Assembly (NCBI GenBank): GCA_030673895.1
Contig: JAUTCR010000025.1
Span: 88,489-152,488, forward strand
Length of the DNA stretch: 64,000 bases
Direction of reading: 5' to 3'
Source of the DNA: Verrucomicrobiota bacterium JB023
Lineage (GTDB): Bacteria > Verrucomicrobiota > Verrucomicrobiia > Verrucomicrobiales > Akkermansiaceae
Each line of letters starts with the position of its first letter. The first letter of the stretch is position 1. Below, one piece after another: positions 34,815-43,553 of this stretch. The notes beneath the pieces were generated by a model, which made no database searches, had not been told where the DNA came from, and worked only from the letters and a program-made list of their open reading frames with translations. The translations under genes and the position numbers were made by a program.

Positions 34815-35249
34815 ATGGCAACTGAAACCACACTCATTCTTTTCAAGCCTGACGCTGTCTCCAAAGGCCTCGTCGGCACGGTTCTTTCTCGATACGAAAA
34901 CGAAGGCTTCAAGGTCAAGGGTCTCAAGATGATGGCCCTCTCCGACGAGATCCTCGCCGAGCACTACTCCCACATCGCGGACAAGCCCTTCTTCCCCGAT
35001 GTGCGCTCCTTCATGCAGGAGAGCCCCGTTGTCGCTCTCGCGCTTGAGGGTGAAGATGTTATCTCACGAGTGCGGGACCTTCTCGGACCAACTGACTCCA
35101 AGGAAGCGGCTGCAGGCACCATCCGCGGCGACTTCGGAGACAAGGGTGGCGATGCCAAGATGCGTAACGTTTGCCACGCTTCCGACTCACCGGAAGCCGC
35201 AGAAGCAGAGTTGAAGCGCTTCTTCAATCCCGGCGAGATCGTCGCCTAA
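34815..35249 (+). CDS. ndk: Nucleoside diphosphate kinase
   Basis: Balances nucleoside triphosphate pools by a phospho-histidine ping-pong mechanism. The start at the ATG at 34815 gives METTLILFKPDA-type sequence and 144 aa, normal for the family. The active-site His is in RNVCHASDS, where most members have N(I/L)(I/V)HGSDS, so Gly is replaced by Ala next to the His. The Lys of FKPDA is conserved. The last 4 bases overlap the stop of the convergent pseudokinase gene. Confidence 0.96.
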   Translation: MATETTLILFKPDAVSKGLVGTVLSRYENEGFKVKGLKMMALSDEILAEHYSHIADKPFFPDVRSFMQESPVVALALEGEDVISRVRDLLGPTDSKEAAAGTIRGDFGDKGGDAKMRNVCHASDSPEAAEAELKRFFNPGEIVA

Positions 35250-36943
35250 TCGACCGATGAGGGGACAACATCCCCGGTCTCAGTCAAAAGCAAAATCAGG
35301 CCATCACCGGACTCTCGCACCGAGCCGGTAAAGATGGCCTTTTTCTCTTTTAATAACCCGATTTTTCTTCGGAAATCGACATCTTGGCCAAGGCTTCCTT
35401 CTTTCTCGAAGGCAATGCGCAAGTCCTCGGAGTCATCCAAAATGATGTGAAAAAGCTCTACTGAGCTACCGAACCCGGTCACGATTCCTTCAACAGTCAG
35501 CTGATAATCCGCACCCAATGCCTGCCTCATGATCTCGGCCTCATCGCTCTGATAGACCCTGGCATCTGAAAGCACCTGCACATCAGCGGCGCGGTCGATA
35601 CGCACACCAGGAAAATGACCTCCGCGCCGAATCACCAAGGCCCGGCCGCGGGCCCGGACTTCTTTCCCATCAAACCGCGCCCAATCTGAGAATGTGCCGG
35701 AGTCAGGGTCGCCACCGTTGCGGAATTCCAGCATCGCGGTCTTTCCCCCGATCTTTTCGTTCTCGAAGTAGAGATACCAAGTCTTCCCCGAGCTACTTTC
35801 GTCCACGTTCTTGACCACTCCTCGAATGACCACCTCTTCACCCATCTCTTCCTGAAGCCTCTCCATATCGCCGACCAGGATCTCCTCATCGCGTTCCGGC
35901 TCCACTTCTTCGCTTTCTTGATCACTATCCGCGATCACCTCATCCTCTTGGATCGGTTCGCTCATCGCTTCCTCCGCCAGAGGGATTTCAGCCAAGCCTG
36001 TCAGCTCGTCCTCTGCCGGGGCCATACTGCTCTCTTCCTCCCCAAGCGGATCCGCTAAGTCATCCACTTCAGCCTGCTCGACCAATTCGACGGGTTTCTC
36101 GGCCACTAACTCCTGCGGATCCTCAGGCTCTTCGGCGACCACCCGTTCATCAGTCTCGGCCTCTCCGGCGACTTCTTCCACCTTTGGCGCGGCTTCACCG
36201 GCCGAGGCCAATTCGTCCTCGCCAGGTTTCGTGGAAAGGTACCACCAGGCACCCGCAGCGATGACCAGCAGGGTCAGGACACTCACGGTGATCAAGAGGC
36301 CCATTCCCCCTCCTTGGGCACTTTTCAATACGATCGGAGGAGAGTGTTCCGCTGGGCTGACGCTCGGTCCGTCCTCTTTCGCAGACGAGCCAAGTTGGCT
36401 CAAGAGACCTGTCCAATCGCTTGCCTCACCCTCTTCGGGAAAGCCTGCCCAGCGGCGAAAGAATGCCGATGGAGAAATCCAAAAAGAAAATCGTCGACCC
36501 TCCCGATCGCCGACGAGGACATCCTCGGGTGAAAAACTAAGGCTGGAACGACCCTCGTCTGGCAGCGCCTCCCACATTTCCCGAGCAGCCGCATCAAGCA
36601 AAGACCGGTCTTGAGCCGTCAACTCGCCTGCAGCCAATGCTTCCGCAAACGACTGACCGGCCCACCAGTCGGTGACGAGATAAGGAGTCCCATCCACATC
36701 ATCCAAGCCCCCTCCAATGACCTTACGCAGGTGGGGCACATTGAGCTGCAATAACCAATCCAAGCCCTCGGCAAAGACGGGGCGTTGACCTTGTCCCTCG
36801 CGCGACAAAACCGCGAGAACCTCGGCAGGAAGAAAAAATCGTCTCAGGGCGACCTCTCGACCCGAGCTCCGATCAATTGCCCGGAAGACGACTCCGCGGG
36901 CATCCTGATGCACCATTTCTTCTATCTGAAAATCACCGACCAC
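35246..36943 (-). CDS. Membrane pseudokinase with acidic linker and OB-like C-terminal domains
   Basis: A 565-aa protein. Residues about 1-190 resemble a Ser/Thr kinase (GVVFRAIDRSSGREVALRRF, then PYLVTDWWAGQSFAEAL) but lack the Gly-loop GxGxxG, the VAxK lysine (Arg instead), HRD and DFG, so it should not phosphorylate. One membrane helix lies at about 216-238. A strongly acidic Glu/Asp-rich linker of about 130 residues follows. The C-terminus has two strand-rich segments starting VVIRGVVKNVDES and YQLTVEGIVTGF, resembling OB folds. It starts with GTG and is divergent from priA. Function unknown. Confidence 0.72.
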   Translation of the reverse strand: MVGDFQIEEMVHQDARGVVFRAIDRSSGREVALRRFFLPAEVLAVLSREGQGQRPVFAEGLDWLLQLNVPHLRKVIGGGLDDVDGTPYLVTDWWAGQSFAEALAAGELTAQDRSLLDAAAREMWEALPDEGRSSLSFSPEDVLVGDREGRRFSFWISPSAFFRRWAGFPEEGEASDWTGLLSQLGSSAKEDGPSVSPAEHSPPIVLKSAQGGGMGLLITVSVLTLLVIAAGAWWYLSTKPGEDELASAGEAAPKVEEVAGEAETDERVVAEEPEDPQELVAEKPVELVEQAEVDDLADPLGEEESSMAPAEDELTGLAEIPLAEEAMSEPIQEDEVIADSDQESEEVEPERDEEILVGDMERLQEEMGEEVVIRGVVKNVDESSSGKTWYLYFENEKIGGKTAMLEFRNGGDPDSGTFSDWARFDGKEVRARGRALVIRRGGHFPGVRIDRAADVQVLSDARVYQSDEAEIMRQALGADYQLTVEGIVTGFGSSVELFHIILDDSEDLRIAFEKEGSLGQDVDFRRKIGLLKEKKAIFTGSVRESGDGLILLLTETGDVVPSSVD

Positions 36944-37103
36944 TCACCCTGCCTTAAAGCAGAAATCAGACCCAAAACAAGCGTGCAAGCAATCCAAGAG
37001 AGGCTTGACTTGCGAGCGCCCCTTGCCTCCGCGGAGAGTGGGGCCGAATATGCGCACTCGCCGATTGTGCGGGCCGGATAATTCTGCCAACTATCACCCT
37101 CCC

Positions 37104-39386
37104 ATGCCTCACGCCGCTCAAGTCTTAATCGACGGCCCATCGGAGCTCGTCTTTGACTATGCGATCCCGGCAGGCATGACCATCGTCCCCGGTCACCGGG
37201 TCCGGGTGCCCCTGCGCAACCGGCCGGCGAGTGGGACCGTCATCCGCGTTCATCAGCCTGAGAACCTGCAATTCGATCTCCGCCCCCTCCAGGACCTCAT
37301 CGACCCGGACCCTCTCGTCACCCCCGGGCTTCTCGAGCTGGCCCATTGGATGAGCGGCTACTACGGGACTCCTCTGGAGCATATCATGCGCTCGCTCCTC
37401 CCGGAGGCAGTGCGGCAGGAATCCCATTCGGCCAAAACGGAGAAACATGCCTTCATCGCCGACCCGCCACCTGCTGCGGAGGAGATCGACAAGCTGGCCA
37501 AGCGGGCCTCCCGCCAGCATCTCATCCTCACTCTCCTGCAAGCGGCAGGAGCTACGGGGATTCCCGTAGCCAAATTGGGAGAAAACGCCCTTACCCCGGT
37601 GAAGGCTCTTGTCGGGAAGGGATTCGTCGATCTCAAGGAAATCGCAATCCATCGCGACCCCGATGCGGAAGAAACCTTCCTGCCCGACCCTGCCAAGACG
37701 CTTAATCCCGAACAAGCCGCGGCACTCGGAACCATCACAACGTCCCTCAACGCAGACGATCCATCCTCACGCAAGCCCCTCCTCCTCCATGGAGTCACCG
37801 GATCGGGTAAAACGGAAGTCTATCTCCAGGCAACGGAGCAAGCCCTGCAGCAAGGAAAGACCGCTATCATCCTCCTTCCCGAAATCTCGCTGACTCCGCA
37901 GACGGTCCAACGATTCAAATCGCGCTTCGCCAACTACACTCCCCCGGAACGCACCGGGGCCGTGGATTCGTCTCCCGGAGAGTCGGCCAAGGAGACCAGT
38001 CTCATTGCCGTTCTCCACTCCACCCTCACGCAGGGCGAGCGCTTCGATGAGTGGCACCGCATCCGCAAGGGGGAAGCCCGCGTCGTCATCGGTGCGCGCT
38101 CGGCCATCTTCGCTCCGCTACCTGATCTTGGCCTCATCATCGTCGACGAGGAGCATGAGACGACTTACAAGCAGGAGAACCCTCCCAAGTATCACGGACG
38201 AGACCTGGCCGTGGTGAGAGCCCATCTGGAGAAAGCCACCATCGTCCTCGGCTCCGCCACGCCATCGATTGAGAGCTACTACAACTCAAGTAACAAAGGA
38301 AAATACCAGCTCATCCGCCTGGCCAAGCGGGCTGATGGACAATCGCTCCCTCTCGTCCGCATCGTCGACATGCGCAATGAGCCCAAGAAGAGCGGCCCCG
38401 CCATCCTCTCCCACCGGCTGCGCCACGCGATGGAGCAGAAGCTCGAGCAAGGTGACCAGATCATCCTCTTCCTCAATCGCCGCGGATTCGCCCGCTCGCT
38501 GCAATGCCCGACCTGTGGCCACACCTGTGAGTGCGCCCATTGCGCCATCCCCGCCACCTACCACCGGAGCGAAGAGCGGCTCATCTGTCACCTCTGCGGC
38601 TACCAATCCATTGTGCCCCGCATCTGCCCCAAGTGCTCCGACCCCGCCATCCGACTGCAAGGTTACGGAACAGAGAAGGTGGAGGAAATCCTCACCAAAG
38701 TCTTTCCAAAAGCCCGCCTGGCGCGCCTCGATGGTGACACAGTAAGGAAGAAGAACATTCTCAAAAAAACGCTCGCCGACTTCAAAGCGCGCAAAATCGA
38801 CATCCTTCTCGGCACGCAAATGATCGCCAAGGGTCTTGATTTCCCCAACGTGACCTTGGTCGGCGTGCTCAATGCGGACCTGTCCTTGAATGCTCCGGAC
38901 TTTCGCGCCGGGGAGCGCACCTTCTCCCTGCTGACCCAGGTGGCAGGTCGGGCAGGCCGGGGAGAAATGGAGGGAGAGGTCTTCATCCAGACCTACGCGC
39001 CGCACTCGCCCTCCATCCAGTTCGCCCGTCACCACGACTACGACGGATTCGTCGACCAAGACCTGGAATTCCGCGAAAAGTATCACTTCCCCCCCTTCAC
39101 CCACCTCGCCCTCTTGTCCACCCGCAGTCGTCATGAGAAGCGAGCCGAATTCACGCTGCAAACCATTCACAAGCGACTCTCCGAGGAGCCTCCCGCAGGG
39201 ATGGAGATTGGTCTCCCCAATCCCAATCCCATCACCCGCGCCCACGACTTGCACCGCTTCCAGCTCCTCCTCCGCCACCCATCCCCCCGCACCCTGACCC
39301 GGCACATCCACCGCGTCCTCGCCAAGCTCCCGATGCCCGAGGATGTCATCCTCGTCACGGATATCGACCCCCACGACTTCTCGTAG
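37104..39386 (+). CDS. priA: Primosomal replication restart helicase PriA
   Basis: A 3' to 5' helicase that reloads the replisome at stalled forks. The ATG at 37104 starts the family's N-terminal DNA-binding domain. Helicase motifs are clear: GVTGSGKTEVYLQ (Walker A), VDEEHETTYKQ, GSATPSIES and QMIAKGLDFPNVTLVG. The zinc-binding insert with eight Cys reads CPTCGHTCECAHC and CHLCGY...CPKC. At 760 aa it is slightly longer than E. coli PriA. The frame is open to 37005 but upstream sequence is Arg/Pro-rich and not conserved-looking. Confidence 0.96.
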   Translation: MPHAAQVLIDGPSELVFDYAIPAGMTIVPGHRVRVPLRNRPASGTVIRVHQPENLQFDLRPLQDLIDPDPLVTPGLLELAHWMSGYYGTPLEHIMRSLLPEAVRQESHSAKTEKHAFIADPPPAAEEIDKLAKRASRQHLILTLLQAAGATGIPVAKLGENALTPVKALVGKGFVDLKEIAIHRDPDAEETFLPDPAKTLNPEQAAALGTITTSLNADDPSSRKPLLLHGVTGSGKTEVYLQATEQALQQGKTAIILLPEISLTPQTVQRFKSRFANYTPPERTGAVDSSPGESAKETSLIAVLHSTLTQGERFDEWHRIRKGEARVVIGARSAIFAPLPDLGLIIVDEEHETTYKQENPPKYHGRDLAVVRAHLEKATIVLGSATPSIESYYNSSNKGKYQLIRLAKRADGQSLPLVRIVDMRNEPKKSGPAILSHRLRHAMEQKLEQGDQIILFLNRRGFARSLQCPTCGHTCECAHCAIPATYHRSEERLICHLCGYQSIVPRICPKCSDPAIRLQGYGTEKVEEILTKVFPKARLARLDGDTVRKKNILKKTLADFKARKIDILLGTQMIAKGLDFPNVTLVGVLNADLSLNAPDFRAGERTFSLLTQVAGRAGRGEMEGEVFIQTYAPHSPSIQFARHHDYDGFVDQDLEFREKYHFPPFTHLALLSTRSRHEKRAEFTLQTIHKRLSEEPPAGMEIGLPNPNPITRAHDLHRFQLLLRHPSPRTLTRHIHRVLAKLPMPEDVILVTDIDPHDFS

Positions 39387-39478
39387 CTGTCGCCTACCGA
39401 CCACCGAACCCGCTGCCATCTTATGCGCTGATCCAGTCTCGCTTTTCCCACCCATTTATCTTAAGCCTCCCGCTGCAC

Positions 39479-40600
39479 ATGCCTCACCCTTTCCAAGAAC
39501 TCGGCGTCCCACACTATTACCTCCGCGCTCTTGACGAGCTCGGGATCAACGAGCCGACCAAGGTCCAGCGCGAGGCCATCCCACAACTAATCAAGGATGG
39601 CGGCGACTTCATTGCCCAAGCCCAGACGGGCACGGGCAAGACCGCGGCCTTCGGCCTCCCTCTGCTCACCAAAATCAAGCCCCACCTCCCCGAGGTGCAA
39701 GGACTTGTTATCGCGCCGACCCGCGAGCTGGCGAAGCAGATCGGCAAGCAACTCTTCCGCTACACGAAGTATGCGCAGAAAAAGATCTTTGTCGAAGTGC
39801 TCTGCGGGGGCGAATCGATTGACAAGCAGCACGCCGCCCTGCAGCGACCGACCCACATCGTGGTGGCCACTCCGGGTAGGCTGATCGACATGCTCAATCG
39901 CAAGGCGCTCACCCTGGAGAAGGTCAAGACTCTCATCCTCGATGAGGCCGATGAAATGCTGAGCATGGGCTTCAAGCCGGAACTATCCAAAATTTTGCAC
40001 CTCACCAAGGACGGTCGTAAGGGAACCTGGTTCTTCTCCGCGACCTTTCCCGACGCCATCAATGAGTTGATCTCCGAGAACCTGGCTCCCAATGCGCCCT
40101 TTCTCAAAGTGGACCAGAAGGAAGTGGTCAACCGCAACATCCGCCACCGCTTCAAGCTCTTGGATCGGACCGAGAAGGACGATTTCATCGCGGACTTCCT
40201 CGAAGAGCAGGGCGAGGGCCGCGGCCTCATTTTCTGCCGCACCAAGGCGGGCTCGCAGGCTCTGGGACGGCAGTTGACTAAGAAAGGATTCAAGCTGGAG
40301 GTTCTGCACGGTGATCTGACCCAGAAGGAGCGCGACAAAGTCATGCGAGCCTTCAAGAAGGAGCGGGTCCAGTTCCTCATCGCCACCGACGTCGCGGCCC
40401 GCGGCATCGACGTCGCCGACCTCTCCTTCGTGTTACACCATCAGCTCCCCGACCAGGTAGAATACTATACCCACCGTAGCGGCCGTACCGCACGGGCCGG
40501 GAAGACCGGTCTTTCCCTCTGCCTCATCGAGCCGCAGGAGAAGCGGCGCCTGAAGCGACTTGAGGAGCAGCTGAACCTGGAGTTCGAGCAAGCTTGGTAA
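39479..40600 (+). CDS. DEAD-box RNA helicase, minimal core
   Basis: An ATP-dependent RNA helicase of 373 aa consisting of the two RecA-like domains only. It has the Q motif (GINEPTKVQREAIP), AQTGTGKT, PTRELA, DEADEML, SATFPD and HRSGRTARAG. RhlE, DeaD and CsdA have basic or RNA-binding C-terminal extensions; this one ends right after domain 2. It lies 92 bases downstream of priA and may be read with it. Specific RNA targets cannot be inferred. Confidence 0.95.
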   Translation: MPHPFQELGVPHYYLRALDELGINEPTKVQREAIPQLIKDGGDFIAQAQTGTGKTAAFGLPLLTKIKPHLPEVQGLVIAPTRELAKQIGKQLFRYTKYAQKKIFVEVLCGGESIDKQHAALQRPTHIVVATPGRLIDMLNRKALTLEKVKTLILDEADEMLSMGFKPELSKILHLTKDGRKGTWFFSATFPDAINELISENLAPNAPFLKVDQKEVVNRNIRHRFKLLDRTEKDDFIADFLEEQGEGRGLIFCRTKAGSQALGRQLTKKGFKLEVLHGDLTQKERDKVMRAFKKERVQFLIATDVAARGIDVADLSFVLHHQLPDQVEYYTHRSGRTARAGKTGLSLCLIEPQEKRRLKRLEEQLNLEFEQAW

Positions 40601-40877
40601 ACCGGACAACATTCCACACCTGTTCGACTGGACCGAACTGTGCCCAAATTCAAAGGGATGGAACACCGGACTCTCGAGGGGAGGCACTCTCCTGCCGCAA
40701 GGCTCCGGCTGGCGCGGTGACTCATCGATGATTCTGCAGCTTCCCGGAGAGGGAGTTCAAAACCTCATTTGACAAGATGCGGAAATCTCTATTTCTCGCC
40801 TCTGGCACATTCGCCCTCGACCTGCTAGGTTCCCTCTCCCGGCGGGCCTGCCGGCTAACCCTTCAGTCCAAACTATC
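40601..40877. other. Intergenic gap upstream of der
   Basis: 277 bases. A TTGACA hexamer at 40769-40774 could be a -35 element, but the best -10 candidates at suitable spacing are poor (TATTTC at 15 bases, TTTCTC at 17). A GC-rich inverted repeat (CCGG CGGG/CCTG CCGG) lies close to the der start. I see no gene. Confidence 0.4.
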
Positions 40878-42251
40878 GTGCTCACTGTCGCCATCGTCGG
40901 CCGACCCAATGTCGGCAAATCCGCTCTTTTCAATCGTCTAGCCGGGCGGCGAATCGCTATTGTCCACGATCAGCCCGGCGTCACCCGGGATCGGATCGGT
41001 GCTCCGGCCACGCTGACCGAGACCCCCTGCGAGCTCATCGACACGGGCGGTATCGGGGAAGGTGTTGACGCTTCCTTCGCTGATGCTGTCACCACCGAGG
41101 CCGAGTTGGCGATGACCTCGGCGGATCTTATCCTCTTCGTGGTCGACGCCCGTACCGGACTCACGCCGACGGATGAGGCCATCGCCCGCACGCTTCGCAA
41201 GGCATCCGCTCCCGTGGAGCTGATCATCAACAAGTCCGACAACAAGGAGCAGGAGCTGGCCTCCTCCGAGTTCGCCCGCCTGGGCTTTGGCAATGGCTTG
41301 GCAACCTCCGCCGAGCACGGTCGCAATATTTCCGAGATGGCAAGCCTCGTGGATCACCATCTCGCTCCCCTGCACGAAAAAATCCAGGAAGCGGAAGCGA
41401 CCACAGAGCGCGAGGGCCTGAAAATTGCCGTGGTGGGACGACCCAATGCCGGCAAATCCTCACTCATCAATGGCATTCTCAAAGACGAGCGGACCATCGT
41501 CTCCAACATCGCCGGAACGACGCGCGATGCGGTGGACATCCCCTACACCCGCGACGGGGAGCGCCATACTTTGATCGACACCGCAGGCCTCCGCCAGCGC
41601 TCGAAGATGGACACCTCCGTCGAGGTCTTCTCAGCCATGCGGACCGAGCGTTCCGTTCGCCGCTCCGACCTCTGCCTCCTCGTCATCGACCTCGATGCTG
41701 GCGTCGCCGCCATGGACCGGAAAATTGCGCAACTCATCAAGGCGGAGAACAAGCCGTGCGTGATCATCGCGAACAAGTGGGATCTCTTTCACCCGGATCT
41801 GCCCAAGCACGAACGACTCGAGAAGGCCAATGCCCATCTGAGGAAGGAACTTTTCTTCCTCAGCTACGCGCCCCTCGTCTGCGTCTCTTCCCTTAAGCGT
41901 CAGTCCCTCGGATTGATTTTCAAGCAAATCAAGGAAGTCCGCCAATCGGCCGCCAACCCACTCACCACCGGCATTCTGAACCGACTGCTCCAGCGGGCTT
42001 TCGAGAAGAACCCACCTTCTCAGAACAAGACCCACCGCAAGCGCCTGAAGCTACTCTACGCCACCCCGGCCGTGAACGACCGCTACCGTGCGATCCCGGT
42101 GCCGGAGATTCTGATCTTCGTCAATGACAAGCGCCTTCTCTCCGAGAACTACCGGCACTACCTTGAGAATCAGATCCGCCAGAGTCATCCCTATCCGGGC
42201 ATTCCGTTGAACATCTCGCCCCGCTCCCGCCGCGACCTCAAGTCGGAGTGA
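40878..42251 (+). CDS. der: Ribosome biogenesis GTPase Der (EngA)
   Basis: Acts in 50S subunit maturation. The 457-aa protein has the unique tandem of two GTPase domains: G1 motifs GRPNVGKS and GRPNAGKS, with G3 DTGG and DTAG and G4 NKSD and NKWD, followed by the KH-like C-terminal domain (LLYATPAVNDRYRAIP onward). The start is GTG at 40878, giving the standard MLTVAIVGRPN. Its N-terminal domain is complete. DUF1080 follows after 68 bases. Confidence 0.97.
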   Translation: MLTVAIVGRPNVGKSALFNRLAGRRIAIVHDQPGVTRDRIGAPATLTETPCELIDTGGIGEGVDASFADAVTTEAELAMTSADLILFVVDARTGLTPTDEAIARTLRKASAPVELIINKSDNKEQELASSEFARLGFGNGLATSAEHGRNISEMASLVDHHLAPLHEKIQEAEATTEREGLKIAVVGRPNAGKSSLINGILKDERTIVSNIAGTTRDAVDIPYTRDGERHTLIDTAGLRQRSKMDTSVEVFSAMRTERSVRRSDLCLLVIDLDAGVAAMDRKIAQLIKAENKPCVIIANKWDLFHPDLPKHERLEKANAHLRKELFFLSYAPLVCVSSLKRQSLGLIFKQIKEVRQSAANPLTTGILNRLLQRAFEKNPPSQNKTHRKRLKLLYATPAVNDRYRAIPVPEILIFVNDKRLLSENYRHYLENQIRQSHPYPGIPLNISPRSRRDLKSE

Positions 42252-42319
42252 AAATTGGGCTGTTTCTTGCCACCCTTTCTTGAAAGCTCCGGAGAAGTCG
42301 GGTCCGTATCCCCTCGTGC

Positions 42320-42991
42320 ATGAAAGCACTTCTTCCTCTACTCCTCGCCGCCCCACTCTTCGCCGAGCCCGTCTCCCTCTTTAACGGAAAAGACCTGGCA
42401 GGTTGGACGGTCGACGTGCCCGATGCGGACAAGAATGACGACATCAAGCCCAGCTTCATCGTTCGGGACGGAATGCTCGTCTCTCTCGGGAAGCCCCGTG
42501 GCCACCTCATCACGGAGGACAGCTACTCGAACTACAAACTCACCGTCGAATACCGCTTCCCCGGCAAGGGTGGAAACTGCGGCGTGCTCGTGCACAGCTC
42601 AACGCCGCGCGCGCTCTACAGCATGTTTCCACAATCCATCGAGGTCCAAATGCAATCCGGCCATGCCGGTGATTTCTGGTGCATTCAGGAAAACATCACC
42701 GTTCCCAATATGGAGGAGCGGCGCCCTCGAAAAGAGGGACAGGAATTCGGCGGCGGCCCCAAGGACGCGCGCCGTATCATGAATCTGACCGATGATTCCG
42801 AAAATCCCCTCGGCAAGTGGAACACGATGATCATCGAGTGCAAAGAGGACGAAATCACCGTCCGGGTGAATGGCGATCTCGTGAATCACGGCACCGACTG
42901 CACCGCCACCTCGGGCCAGATCGCGCTTCAGGCCGAGGGCACCGAGGTCGAGTTTAGAAAAGTGGTGCTCGAGTCACTTAGCGCAAGCTGA
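42320..42991 (+). CDS. Secreted DUF1080 (3-keto-disaccharide hydrolase-like) protein
   Basis: A 223-aa secreted protein with a signal peptide (MKALLPLLLAAPLFA) and the concanavalin-like DUF1080 fold. Family features are SLFNGKDLAGW near the start, NYKLTVEYRFPGKGGNCGVLVH in the middle and a C-terminal QIALQAEGTEVEFRKVVL strand. The family is expanded in Planctomycetes and Verrucomicrobia, and some members hydrolyse 3-keto-glycosides. It ends 14 bases before a convergent gene. Confidence 0.92.
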   Translation: MKALLPLLLAAPLFAEPVSLFNGKDLAGWTVDVPDADKNDDIKPSFIVRDGMLVSLGKPRGHLITEDSYSNYKLTVEYRFPGKGGNCGVLVHSSTPRALYSMFPQSIEVQMQSGHAGDFWCIQENITVPNMEERRPRKEGQEFGGGPKDARRIMNLTDDSENPLGKWNTMIIECKEDEITVRVNGDLVNHGTDCTATSGQIALQAEGTEVEFRKVVLESLSAS

Positions 42992-43005
42992 GTCGGGGCC
43001 TTGAC

Positions 43006-43446
43006 TCAAAGCCCTCCCGAGGTGGCTTGGCGACGCTTCTCGATTGCTTGCAAGAAGTGAGCTGCCAGGTCCCTCGAGGCATTATCGCGGATGGAGCGGT
43101 CCTTCCGCTTGCCATCGAAAAGGATGTGAATGACCTGGTTCTTGAATCGGGGAAATTCGACGTAGCTATCCTTTCTAAGCCGCTCGACTGCGGCCTCCAC
43201 GTTGGCCGCCTCGTAGTAGCCCACCAACCCATGTCCCTCGACGACGGGACGGAGGACCTCGTCTTCATCAAGGATCTCGTTGTAGTCCTCGAGGATCTCG
43301 TCCTTTCTCTCAGCGGGAATCTCGAGCTCCAAAGCGAGTTCCACCCCTCTGGGTTCGATGCGGTTCAATCTCTTCCAGGCATAAATTCCCCCGGCAGCCC
43401 CAACTCCAAGGACGAGAAGCACGAACACGCTGATAGCAATCTTCAC
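43006..43446 (-). CDS. Membrane-anchored hypothetical protein
   Basis: A 146-aa protein I do not recognise. The GTG at 43446 gives a single N-terminal helix (about residues 2-24, IAISVFVLLVLGVGAAGG) with the rest outside the membrane; the frame is open upstream to a TTG at 43512. The soluble part is charged and helical with an acidic segment (LEDYNEILDEDEVL). It is convergent with DUF1080 and divergent from the M16 peptidase, with about 107 bases to the latter. Confidence 0.6.
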   Translation of the reverse strand: MKIAISVFVLLVLGVGAAGGIYAWKRLNRIEPRGVELALELEIPAERKDEILEDYNEILDEDEVLRPVVEGHGLVGYYEAANVEAAVERLRKDSYVEFPRFKNQVIHILFDGKRKDRSIRDNASRDLAAHFLQAIEKRRQATSGGL

Positions 43447-43553
43447 GGACAGGGTTTTAGCGCGGCATCCCCGCGCTTGGCAAAGGGATTCCACACACGA
43501 AAAAACCTTCAATTCGGTGCCGACCTATCCCAGCCTCGCGTCCGCAAGAAACC

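Noticed and set aside
40769..40797. TTGACA hexamer as a der promoter
   Set aside because: Consensus -35 but no acceptable -10 at 16-18 bases; kept only as a note on the gap.
40777..40880. Short open frame upstream of der beginning with ATG and a hydrophobic stretch
   Set aside because: It is out of frame with der, runs into the der start, and has no ribosome-binding site or recognisable end.
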